Shown here: in pieces, positions 25,888-35,699 of the stretch | How positions within the stretch are numbered: the first letter of the stretch is position 1 | How the letters are laid out: each line of letters starts with the position of its first letter | Assembly: GCA_963969365.1 (NCBI GenBank) | Contig: OZ017757.1 | Location: 372,001 to 436,000, forward strand | Length of the DNA stretch: 64,000 nt | Reading direction: 5' to 3' | From: Asterochloris sp. CNOR1 | Lineage: Eukaryota > Chlorophyta > Trebouxiophyceae > Trebouxiales > Trebouxiaceae | Translations under genes and position numbers: made by a program | Notes under the pieces: model-generated | What the model saw: the letters and a program-made list of their open reading frames with translations, nothing else | Database searches by the model: none | Told to the model about the DNA's origin: nothing

Positions 25888-26127
25888 TTGAGCAGCAACA
25901 TATGCAAGACAGGTCAGTTTAGCAGGTGGACGGCACACGTCAACAGCAGCACAAATGGCAATGGCTGCCCATTTGACGCTGAGGAGCAGTGTGCTCCTGC
26001 AAGTACCTGGCTCATGATCGCCCACAGTGGCAGCACAATGCAATTGGAATGGCAAGCTGGCCAAGACTGTTGCAGCATACAGCTGCATCAGGGCAGCGCG
26101 GAGAGGGGCTGTCGTGGGCACAGCTGA
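25888..26127 (+). pseudogene. Zinc-ribbon (DUF4379-like) remnant A
   Basis: The frame keeps KTGQFSRWTAHV, NGNGCPFDAEEQCAP and STWLMIAHSG. This matches the unit at about 450-560 of the zinc-ribbon gene (KTGQPHRWLASI, GTGCPFETGRAVCP, SLAHNHP). The cysteines are partly lost and it decays after one unit. It precedes a repeat block shared with remnants B and C. Confidence 0.6.
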
Positions 26128-26659
26128 AGTGTTACTGATGTCAGGACGATCAAGGGGACTGGATGCAGTCACGTCCAGTGAGTCTGGCCGCCAGAAGATA
26201 AGACAGACATGCATTAGTATCGACGCCTTTCATCTGGTGGTCAGCGAGACTGGAACGCCAAGCAGGACCAATTGATCATGTGGCAGATCACTTAGGCTAC
26301 CCATCTTGTCACAATGCGTGCCTTCATTTTGCTGGCTGTAAAATGCACTGAGGTAGCAGAGTTGGGAGATGAACAGGGTGCTTGCTCTCAGATGCCCCAC
26401 CTTATGACAGCAAGCTTGCACAAGTTGTTTGGGGTTTCATCGAGGCCAGCAGTGGCAGAGAACGACCCAGTTGATTGCGGCAACATGCCCCATGGTGCCT
26501 GACAAAGTACTGGGGGTGCAATGAACAGAGACTTAGTCCCAGTCATGCTGTCATGTTGCAGGCAAAGTCATTCACTGCAATTAATGACCAATGAACAAGA
26601 CATCAGTTTGCAGTTCACACGGCAATGCTAGGAGACTGTGTGACGTGGCAAAGATAGGC

Positions 26660-27320
26660 AATCATGTCGGGCAATGGTCATGTGCTGCAGCTGATGCTGC
26701 AGCGCCATGGCCAGCAATACCATCCTGGTGAGTGATGCAGCTGGACAAGTTCAGAGAAGTGATGTCTGTGTCATGGCTGCAGTCCTTGCTATCTAGACAA
26801 AGCTGAGCAATAGAGCGCTGAAAGACCGAAGCTATCTGGTAGGAGCAATGCTGAGAGCTGCACCTGGGCAGCAACTTACAGTGTGCTGCATGCTGTTGGC
26901 CTGCCATTGCATGTTGTTTGCTGAGCTGCACATCATGAAGCGGCCACTATGCGTCCTATCACTGCACACTACAGCAGGATCAGACATGCTTCTTCGGGTG
27001 CGCCCGGACCTGCTTCCAGCCCTCGTGGAGCTCCAGCATCCGCTGGCCTCCTCAACAACATCCTGCAGAAGCATCAGTACCAAGTCTGCGATGCGCAAGT
27101 ATGCATGCACAGTCCACTCAACAGCCTCCTGCGCAGGGCAGGCAGCCGTAGCTCCATACACGGGCTAAGTGGTATGACCCATAGTCGACCTTGTTGCAGG
27201 GTAGGCAGCATGGGCTCAGCAGGTAGTGCCCATCAAGATTTTGCCTCCTCAGCAGCCTCATGTGGAGCAGGCAGCAGGGGTTTGTTGGGGCAGGGCGAGC
27301 ACGTGGCTGCCCCTTGAGCA
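26660..27320 (+). repeat. Duplicated block A (follows zinc-ribbon remnant A)
   Basis: The block shares with blocks B and C, in the same order: a CTGCAGTCCTTGC-like stretch, GAGAGCTGCAC...GCAGCAACTT, a piece encoding LLPALVELQHPLA, AACATCCTGCAGAA, and GGCAGCATGGGCTCAGCA. It may derive from exons of a lost paralogue, but no long frame remains. Confidence 0.65.
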
Positions 27321-27924
27321 ACTCTTGGCATAGCAGGCCGCTTGTAGGCTGAGCTTGAGCCGATCTTATATTTGTGTGTCAATCTCTGCAGGGCCAGCGG
27401 TGCAAGCATTGCATGAAGCACCAGTCAGGCCTGTGTTTCCATTGCTTTTTGCTTTGGGGCAAGTACTGTGACCACAGGGGTTGATGAAGGCAAAGGTGTA
27501 CATTGGCCCTCCAAGCTTCCCCAAGGACCCCTTGATAGGATGCAATTGAAGGCCAAAACATGGATGGCTCATGAAAGTGTGCAATTGCAAGGCAGGCAGT
27601 GTGTGGGGACATAATGTCCTGATCCCATGCAGACGAGTACATTGTTCCTAAAACGACTCACAGAGAACCTACCCGCACCTCTAAGCAACCTTACAAAGCT
27701 CCTGTGGCAACCAGGTGCTCTCTAGACATCCCCACTTCCCACGAGACCACAAATGATCTGAACGTACCCTCAAGCAGCTCCACAAAGCAATCAGCTTATC
27801 TCCTGGAGAACCTCAGTCTTGAGATTGCTACTGACCGAACAGCATTCCTTTGAACACCCATGTAAACCAGTAGGTTCTCCATTGAGATTCCTGCGCCCAG
27901 AGAGACCCGCACAATCTCAAGTAC

Positions 27925-28230
27925 CTTTGAGCATCCTGCATTCCTGAGCACGTTGACAAGATTCCGGTGCGCTTTCTGGACCTGTTCTGACGACAGCATG
28001 ACTACATCTGTCTTTCTTGCGATCTCATCATCATGCCGTGCCAAATCCTCTGCAGTCAATACGCTGGGCCCGCCGACGAGGTACCTCACAACCTTGACCT
28101 GAATCGGCAGAGAGCAGGTCTCAACGGTGATGCCTGCATGGCCACCATAAAGACAAGGTCGAGTGCCAGTCACCTTTCTGCGCAGGCCTTTCAACTCCAT
28201 AACATCGCCAGAAGTCTGCCCTTGAGGCAT
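27925..28230 (-). CDS. Unknown family, copy 1 (exons 1 and 4 only)
   Basis: Exon 1 (28174-28230, 19 codons) reads SGDVMELKGLRRK and the last exon (27925-28098, 58 codons) reads VVRYLVGGPSVLTAEDLA. Both match copies 2 and 3 in length and phase. The two middle exons of the other copies are absent: only 75 bp separate exon 1 from exon 4. The reading frame is also open straight through the intron. No domain family is recognised. It may be a functional short form or a truncated relic. Any further 3' exons are unknown. Confidence 0.5.
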
Positions 28231-28349
28231 GTTGATGACAGATCAACGCGCTCGAAAGAGCAGGTTAAAATTTGACCTATCGTTGACTGGGAGCCTCAGC
28301 CCAGCCACGGAAGAAAGGGCCAGCTAGCAATACGGCCCTGATTAGGTAT

Positions 28350-28530
28350 AACCATCTGTGATGCAGTGGGTCAAACTCAGAGAAGTGCTCACTGAGTTCA
28401 GGCTGCAGTCCTTGCCATGCAGTCAAAGCTAAGATCAGGGGGTGAAGGGACCATATATGTAATAACAGATAGCTATATAGCTGGCTGATTGGATCTTGAG
28501 AGCTGTACTCTGGGCAGAAGCAGCTTACAA
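28350..28530 (+). repeat. Partial extra copy of the duplicated-block 5' part
   Basis: The stretch GGGTCAAACTCAGAGAAGTG and TTCAGGCTGCAGTCCTTGCC matches the beginnings of blocks A and B but then diverges. It sits just before zinc-ribbon remnant B. Confidence 0.5.
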
Positions 28531-28563
28531 TGAGCTGCACGATCAAAGCCTAAAAGTTCCCTC

Positions 28564-28755
28564 ATGGCAGAGCTGTGCTTGTTTGCAACCCTGAGTCTGC
28601 AAGTTCCTGAAGAAGCAGTTGCAGCCTTGTGGGATAAACAAGCAGATGGCACTTTGCCTTCCCACTTTGCGCAACTCTTCCTATGCTCGCTAACATCTCT
28701 ATGGTGCAGGTCTCTTGGTGGCCCGCAGTGGCAGCAGAAGCCTCAATTGGTGTGA
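28564..28755 (+). pseudogene. Zinc-ribbon (DUF4379-like) remnant B
   Basis: A single unit keeps VPEEAVAALWDKQADGTL and GGPQWQQK, matching CPEAAVFWDQQANKKL and GSQWQQ of the gene at 0.2-1.2 kb. Zinc-binding cysteines are missing. It is followed by duplicated block B. Confidence 0.6.
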
Positions 28756-29029
28756 CAACGTGCCAGAAAGCCACAAGTGGTGATAGGATAATTACTGGAG
28801 CGCTATCATTTCAGACAAAGTGCCGGTCAAGCTGTCGAGTTTCTAGCTAGAAGTTTGCCTCTACAAAGGCAAATGCTAGCCTCTGGTTCATGATTGATGA
28901 GCCAGAGTCTGTACTTAATAAGCAGCAAAGGTGCTGTTCTTTGAAACTTGGCAAGGAAGGGGCATCAGTCAGGCATTGCACTTGCTGCAACAAAAATGGC
29001 CAGCTGGCAGTTTCCCCACCACCCTGGAA

Positions 29030-29770
29030 ACCCTGATATGTGATGCAGCTGGCTCAAGTCAATCCAGACTGTCCATGTTGAGGCTGCAGTCTGTGCCATG
29101 CAGACAAATCTGAGACTAGGCACTGAAGGGGACTGTAAAACTCTGGTTGAACCCTGTGAGAGCTGCACATGAGCAGCAACTTGACGTTGAGCTGCACGCT
29201 GCTGGTCTGCCATGGCCTGTGGGCTGCTGAGCTGGCAGGAACAGCAGAGAGCTGAACTTTGCGACTTGATCACTGCATGCTGCAGCAGGAACAGAGATGC
29301 TTCTTCCTGGGCTGCGCTGCAAGCTGCTTCCAGCCCTCATGGAGCTCCAGCATCCGCTGAGTCGCCTCGTCAACAACATCCTGCAGAACAATCAGTGTCA
29401 AGTAAGCTGCGAGCAACTGCATTCACAGCCTGCACACATGCACAGTCGCACTCAACAGCCTCCTTCAGGACAGGCGGCAGTGGCTGCTGAAAAGGCACTT
29501 TTGTCATTGACCCCTAACAATCCTGTTGCGGGGCATGCGGCATGGGCTCAGCATGAAGCACCCATCAAGCATTGGCCTCCTCAGCAACACTTTGTGCGAC
29601 AGGCAGCACAGGTTTGGTGAGGCAGGGATAGATATCCTGCTGCCCCTTCAACCAATATCGGCAGCTCAGGCTCATTCGAACAATTGCATATTGTTGTTTG
29701 TTCCCTGCAGGGCGGGCACTGCAAACATTGCATGAAGCACCCACCAGTCAAGCAGATGTTTTCGCAACCC
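29030..29770 (+). repeat. Duplicated block B
   Basis: Homologous to blocks A and C. It keeps GAGAGCTGCACATGAGCAGC, a piece reading KLLPALMELQHPLSRLVNNI, and GGCATGGGCTCAGCATG. It is the best preserved plus-strand copy. Confidence 0.65.
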
Positions 29771-30382
29771 ATTGCTTTGGGGCAGGCAGTGTGGGATACA
29801 CTAAGGCAAGGGTGTGCATGTACCCCTGATCGACCCCCTGGGCATGCAACTTAAGGCAAGCAGTACACCAGGCCCACGGATCAGGCCATGTGCATTGCAG
29901 GCACAGTGTGGGGGGTTGGGATGCCAGGCTGCAGGCAGCCACAAAGGAATGGCCTGTGTGGGTGCAGCAGCTCTCGTTCTCGTAAGCATGCCAGCCAGCA
30001 GTCATACTGCCTGATGGTGCCTCAGCATGCCATAGTGCTGTAGGACTGTGGCTCTCGTATCAGGAGGTCTGGGGGTACTGCTACCCAGGAGGCAGCCTCC
30101 TGGACAGCTTGATTTGTCACGGAGCTACCAGGCGAGACACCACAGGGTTATTGCTGTTTAGCAGGTGTGGTGGCCGCCCAGACAACTCTGCATGCAAGGA
30201 AGCCCGTGCGTAACCAGGAGATTGCTCCACTGAATCTCCTGGTTCCACAGAGACTCATAGAGGATCAAGATAAAGTTCAAAGCACCCCTCAATGCTCCTG
30301 TGGCAGTCAACTGATCTCAAGAGAGCAGCCAGAAAGGGGGCCTTCCTGTGGCTTCTGGCAGCCACGCACAGAAACAAGGCAC

Positions 30383-31547
30383 CTTCGAGCACCCCGACTC
30401 CCTGATCACGTCGACAAGCATCTCGTGTGCCTTCCGAACCAGATCTGGCGACAGCACCGTTCCATCAGTCTTGGTTGCCATCTCAGCATCCTGCCGTGCC
30501 AGGTCCTCTGCATTCATTACGCTGGGTCCACCGACGAGATACCTCACAACTGCAACCTGCATGGGCAGAACTCAAAACCTTATGGTACTGCCTGCATAGC
30601 CACACAGATTTGCAGCCTTGACCCCCAAGACAAGGATAAATTGTTTCAGAACTGCAATCTGTCAGAAGATCAGTCCCTCCACAATGGTGCCTGCATGGCC
30701 ACATGTTGTAATGTTGGCACAAGTGAAACCTGCAGGGCCAAGGACCTATCTCAGCATCGCAGCGTGCCCAAGACAGAATAAAGACGCATTCTGCGTGACT
30801 GTGAGAGACATTGCAAGGCTACATCTGCATGACCAGGGCATGCTGAACACACAAGAGCTCCTGACAGTGTGAATACGGCAGGTCAGCTCAGATCATCAGC
30901 CTCAACCAAGAGCTGCATGGCACCACATCATGTGGATATCCAGAGGGTGTCTTGAAAGTGATCTGCTTCCCAGAATGGGCACCTATTGACCGGCGCGGCA
31001 GCCTGCGCAATGGTGATACAGAAGCAAGGCAACAGAATGGGATGCGCTCAGCTGCAGGAAGCTAAGGTTGTGCAAGGCATTCAAATAACAAAGTGCTTGG
31101 GGTGAAAATGCAGCCAGGACCTACAAACATGCCATGTCGTTCTCACCTGCCGCTTGTGGTGGACCGCAGTGTTGGCATTGTGGGCGGCCAGTATCACCTT
31201 CAGCTCGGGATCCTCTGCAAAGCCACGTGTCCAGTTGAAGAAGACCTGTAGGAGGCAGCTGCACTTGCAAGGATTACCCTCATCATTCTGCCACATGGCC
31301 TGGGCACGGTTGCAGAGGCAGAGCAGCAGTCCCAAGAAAACCATTTGTGACCGACCTCTGCAGCTCTGACAGGCCCACCCAACTTGGTGGTGACCTCTGG
31401 GCCTAGCTCCTCTGGCACCTGCTTGTGGAGGTCTCGGCATGATCCAGCTGTCATTCTTAACAGCTGAAGACAGTGTCAAGTGCCACTCACCTTTCTCCGC
31501 AGGCCTTTCAGCTCCATTACATCGCTAGAATTCTGCACTTGAGGCAT
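30383..31547 (-). CDS. Unknown four-exon family, copy 2
   Basis: Four exons of 57, 63, 99 and 174 nt (31491-31547, 31356-31418, 31147-31245, 30383-30556) all join in phase 0. They read SSDVMELKGLRRK, VPEELGPEVTTKLGG, VFFNWTRGFAEDPELK with VHHKRQ, and VVRYLVGGPSVMNAEDLA to IRESGCSK. Exon lengths, phases and most residues equal copy 3 in the opposite orientation, so constraint is likely. I do not recognise the family. The last exon faintly recalls the TFIIS central domain (SPEDLA-like), too weak to name. The final exon ends at a donor, so more 3' coding sequence probably exists but was not found. Confidence 0.6.
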
Positions 31548-31631
31548 ATTGTTCGGGCAGCTGGCCTTTGAGCACCTCGGGAGTCAACGGTCAACTCATC
31601 CTGCCCTAAACTAATTGCAACAACCATCAAC
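31548..31631. promoter_or_regulatory. 84-bp bidirectional spacer between copies 2 and 3
   Basis: Only 84 bp separate the start codons of two head-to-head paralogous genes. It is the centre of the inverted duplication. It would have to act as a shared promoter and 5' UTR for both. No clear TATA box is visible. Confidence 0.5.
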
Positions 31632-33008
31632 ATGCCGCAAGTGCAAAACTCCAGCGATGTCATGGAGCTGAAAGGTCTGCGGAGAAAGGTGATGCCCATC
31701 TGACCTCATCTGCACCCACTGAGAAAGACAGCAACGCTACAGTTGCGACCTCTGCCAGCAGGTGCCAACTGAGCTAGGCCCTGAAGTTACCAAGAAGTTG
31801 GGGGGACCTGCCAAAGCTGCAGAGGTAACTCCCCAAACGTTTATTCTGGAGCTGCCATGCCTGTGCAGCTGTTTCTATGCAATGCAAACATGCCAAGCGT
31901 AGCTGCCTGCCAACAGATTTTCTTCAATTGGACACGTGGCTGTGGAGAAATTCCCGAGTTGAAGGCAATACTGGCAGCCCACAAAGCCAACCCTGAGGTC
32001 CACCACAAGCGGCAGGTGAGAGCGACACAGCGGGAGAGCATAGTTGCCTGGCTGCAAATTCACCTGGGGGACTCGGCTTGTATGACTTGCTCAAGCACAC
32101 CTTTGAGCAGCTGGAGCGCTTCCTGGTGCCTCAATCCTGTGTCAACAGTGCGCAGGCTGCTGTGTGACATGCCTATTTTGGAAGGCAGACTGGAAGGGTG
32201 GCACCTTATGAATCATCAAAAAGAATGTTGCCATGCAGCCATGTAGCTCTGGCAGGGGTGCTTGTGCAGCATGCCTTGGCCATGCAGATGCAGCACTGAG
32301 ACGCCTCTCTTAGCCATGCAACATGCAGCATGTACCAGTCTTGGGCACGGCTGAAACAGTCACCTTGGCCATGCAGGCACCAGCAATGAGGTGCCTCCCC
32401 TGGCCACACAGATTGCACATGTGAAGTCTTGTGTTGGAACATAGATCAAGGCTGCAAACTCTCTGGCAATGCAGGCACCAGCGCTGGAACCGGGTCTTTG
32501 CAGCTTGCAGTCCTGAAGTGCCTCATGTTTGGGTGCAGCATGTTGGCCATGGGGCTAAGGCTGCACCTGTTGTTTGCCATGCAGGCAGCAGTGTGCAGGC
32601 ACCGCACTTGGCCATGCAGGTCGCAGTGATGGGTGGCTTGTAAGCGTGATCAGCATGGCTGCAGATGGCCAGGACTGCAACACTGTGCCCGTGCAGTCAC
32701 CAACATGAAGGGATTATTGTTGGGGCCATGCAAGTTGCTGATACAAGGCACTCTATCTCTTGGCTGGGAACCAAGGCTGCAAAACCTGATGGCTATGCAG
32801 GCACCAATACTGAATGTGGTTCCTGCCCACGCAGCTTACAATCGTGAGGTACTTTGTCGGCGGGCCCGGCGTGTTGACCGCAGAGGACTTGGCACGCCAG
32901 GATGATGAGCTGGCTTCCAAAACTGATGGATTCGTGTTGACGTCAGACCTGTTCAGGAAGGCACACCTGAAGCTTGTCGATGTGCTCAGGGATGCAGGGT
33001 GCTCACAG
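31632..33008 (+). CDS. Unknown four-exon family, copy 3
   Basis: Exons 31632-31688, 31762-31824, 31917-32015 and 32835-33008 mirror copy 2 in length (57, 63, 99, 174 nt) and phase (all 0). Residues include SSDVMELKGLRRK, VPTELGPEVTKKLGG, IFFNWTRGCGEIPELK, and IVRYFVGGPGVLTAEDLA to LRDAGCSQ. The third intron is long (about 820 bp) and filled with GGCCATGCAGGCACCAG-like repeats. Function unknown. Like copy 2, it ends at a donor, so the 3' part is undefined. Confidence 0.6.
32220..32830 (+). repeat. Degenerate intron repeat (GGCCATGCAGGCACCAG-like units)
   Basis: At least six diverged units of TTGGCCATGCAGGCACCAGC type lie at uneven spacing, the last just before the acceptor of the exon at 32835. 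Related words occur in the matching intron of copy 2 (30570-30740). Confidence 0.55.
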
Positions 33009-33039
33009 GTACAATGGATACTCTGTGTGTCTGTCTGGG

Positions 33040-33370
33040 CCCAGGGGTCCCAAGAGACAGTCTCATGGTCTGCACGAGGTGTTCTGGGGAGGCTGTCCAC
33101 TCTGTGAATGTTTCAGGGGCCCAAGGGTCTCAAGGGATCGCTGATTGCTTAATTGGGCTGCTCAAGGGCCCTTTTGGAGGTTCTGTGAGTTTCTGTTGGA
33201 CCATGGTCTCAACAGAGGAGCTGGTCATCACAGGAGCATTGTGGGGGTACGATCGTGCTCTCTGTGAGTCCCTTGAGACTGACAATGTGCAGAGAGCAGC
33301 TGGCTGTCATAGCAGCATTGTGGGGTTGCTCAAAGGTGCAGGTAGATTCCCTGTGGGTCTCTCTGCATGC
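33040..33370 (+). repeat. Tandem repeat of about 100 bp downstream of copy 3
   Basis: Units share a CTGTGAGT(T/C) start, a GTCTCA/CTTGAGAC stretch, AGCAGCTGGCTGTCATAGCA or GAGCTGGTCATCACAGGA, and AGCATTGTGGGG. They cover about three diverged copies. No coding frame is supported. Confidence 0.55.
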
Positions 33371-33809
33371 AGAGCTGTCTGAGCCACCAAGTTGGCCAGG
33401 CAGTGGCCGACCAGCAGCCATGCTGCAGGCCCTTGCACAGGAGCACCATCACACTCAAAGCTGTCCAGGAGGCTGCATCTGGAGCCTGAAAGCAGCACCC
33501 CATGTCTTCAAAACTAAGCTGAGCTGCCATGTTGGGGGCACGTCTGCTTGCTGCCAGGCCTGCATATGAGGGCGAGAGCTGTTGATCCCACACAGGCCCT
33601 TGTCGCTGCCTGCAGCCAGAAACGCATACCCCACAGCATGCCTGCCTTGTAGACAGCCTTGTGCATGGGCCACAGCGTCTGCCTTGCCTTCTGCTGAGGG
33701 TTGCCTGCAGATGCTCAGATTGCTCCAAGCTGAGCCTGCAAGCTCCAGACCTGCAGGGGGTGTCCAAGGGGCAGCCAAAAGCTAATGGAGTCATCAGTGC
33801 CTCAGCATA

Positions 33810-34340
33810 CCCCTGCTGCCTTCCCTTGCAGGAGGCTGCTGAGGAACCAAATGGGCGCTGCATGCTGAGCCCATGCTGCCTGCCACTGCAGCAAGATCAA
33901 CTAGGGGTTAGATGACATCCTGCCTATGATGCTACTGCTGCCTGCAGGAGGCTGTTTAGTGCAGGTGTGGACGCGCTCATGCTCCAGCTGACTTGACACC
34001 AAATGTGCTGCAGGACGTTGTTGAGGCGGCGGCTCAACGGGTTCAGGAGATCTACGAGGGCTACACATACAGCCGAGCGCACCCTGTGAAGAAGCCTCTC
34101 TGTTCCTGTTGCAGCGTGCAGTGACCCTGGCGCACAGATGCAGCTTCTCATGAGTCTGCTCGCTCAGCAAACAACAGACCATGACAAGCCAGCAGCGTGC
34201 AGCTCATTGCAAGTTGCTGCTCAAAGTGCAGCTCTTACAGCGTACAGCCACAGTTCTAGGTCCCTTTCAGTGCCCAGTCTTGGTTTTGTCAGCATAGCAC
34301 GGACTGCAGCCTCGACACAGGCGCTTTTGCTCTGATGTCG
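33810..34340 (-). repeat. Duplicated block C (inverted copy of A and B)
   Basis: Read on the minus strand it follows the same order as block B: GAGGCTGCAGTCCGTGC, AGAGCTGCACTTTGAGCAGC, a piece encoding LNPLSRRLNNVLQ, and GGCAGCATGGGCTCAGCATG. It follows zinc-ribbon remnant C on the same strand, as A and B follow theirs. Confidence 0.65.
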
Positions 34341-34539
34341 GCCAGCTGCAGCTTCATCACATGTTTGGGATTTACACAGGGAAGGACTGCCAGCTGCCCC
34401 TTTTTGCTGCAGCAGATGTCAATGCCTGACTGATACCCCCTTCGTTGCTGTTTTTCACAGTCACAGTATTGTCCCCTCAATCTTGTTCATGAGTTGTGCA
34501 TCAGAGGCTGGCATTTGCCTCCAGAGACAGCTTGACCTA

Positions 34540-34780
34540 GCCTTAGTCTAAAGAGATAGCAACCCAGACATGTAAGCGCCGGTTTTGGCTCTCTGGCATG
34601 CATGCCATATGGTGCCACAACCAGTTGAAGCATCTGCTGCCACCGCTGGCCACCAGAGGACCTGCACCAAGATTCTCCAAGCCTGGCAATCTGTCGCAAG
34701 CTTGTCACAGGCCTTGAGGTGGGCTTCAGAGTACCTTCTGCCTGCTTACCCCACAGCTTTTCTGCCTCAGGGCACTGCAC
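34540..34780 (-). pseudogene. Zinc-ribbon (DUF4379-like) remnant C
   Basis: The minus-strand frame keeps QCPEAEKLWGKQAEGTLK and SGGQRWQQM, matching one unit of the gene at 0.2-1.2 kb and remnant B. It is degenerate beyond this. It sits beside block C. Confidence 0.6.
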
Positions 34781-34849
34781 AGCCAGCGAGCTGCTGGCAT
34801 ATGCGCATACACACGTGCACAGCTCTGCTGTAAGAACTGGGTAGGCTAG

Positions 34850-35590
34850 TGCAATGCAACACCATCAGCTGCACCTGCTTGCAGCATATGGACCAGACTG
34901 ATTGGTCTGCAAAATGTGCGTTGCAGCCACCGTGACGCCTTAGCCAAAGCATACAGCTGGACCTTGAGTGGCAGCCAGCCTTCTTATGTGTTGCTTCCCA
35001 GTCCTAGTGACCCAGCAGGTGATGGGTTGCAATAATGATGCTCGGCTGTCTTGTCTTCAAGTGCCCATGAAGAGGGCCTGAGGTTCAGAGTAAATGACCT
35101 TTTGCTTGCCCACCAACTTTAATGCTTGCCATAGGGTGTATTATCAAGTCAGCGCAACACAGGAAGACTGAAGGAGCATAGACAGGCAGGCAGGTGCATC
35201 ATCGCACAGCTATTTCCTGCAAGGCTTGTCATGCATGTTTCTGTTGCAGGGGCCTGCTTTGCTGTGAGCAGCACCTGGGCTGCCTCTGAATCTTGACATA
35301 ACTTGGACTGCTCTGCATAAGCTGCATCATTTGCAAGTGGTTCCAGTGGTAAACAGAGTGGCTAGGTGAGAAGCTTAAGCATACTTAGAGGCGTGACCAT
35401 GAAGGCCTACCCAGCAGCTACAACACTGCCTGTGTCACAAGCCCCTGTGCGGCCCGCTGCAACCTGACGGAGGCTCTGGGCATGTTGTTTTGCTAGACTG
35501 CCAAGCAGCACAGGACATGTCAGTTGAAACAGCACCAGCAGCACTGATGGTGCAGGAGCTTTGCAGTAGGCCTTACTTGAATGTCACGTC
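34850..35590. other. Region without recognised genes
   Basis: No domain, consistent exon series or repeat is visible here. It may be the 3' flank of the beta-mannanase gene and the edge of the duplicated region. Confidence 0.5.
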
Positions 35591-35699
35591 ATCTGCAGCT
35601 GGCAGCTGGCCATTTCCCTGCATACAACCCCTGCAGTAGAGCAGTTGCATCTCGTTTGACATCTTTCAGGCGGTGGCATGCGACCAACATAAGGTCCAG

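Noticed and set aside
26660-29770. Blocks A and B as an LTR or other retroelement
   Set aside because: No reverse transcriptase, integrase or capsid-like frames, and no long terminal direct repeats. The blocks are duplications of local sequence tied to the zinc-ribbon relics.
30383-33008. Assignment of the unknown family to the TFIIS central domain
   Set aside because: Only a short SPEDLA-like resemblance in the last exon. Key residues and the zinc ribbon are absent, so the name would be unsupported.
33330-33863. A 177-codon minus-strand open frame
   Set aside because: It lies in repeat-rich sequence, shows no domain and has a composition like the other chance frames produced by CAG/TGC-rich DNA.
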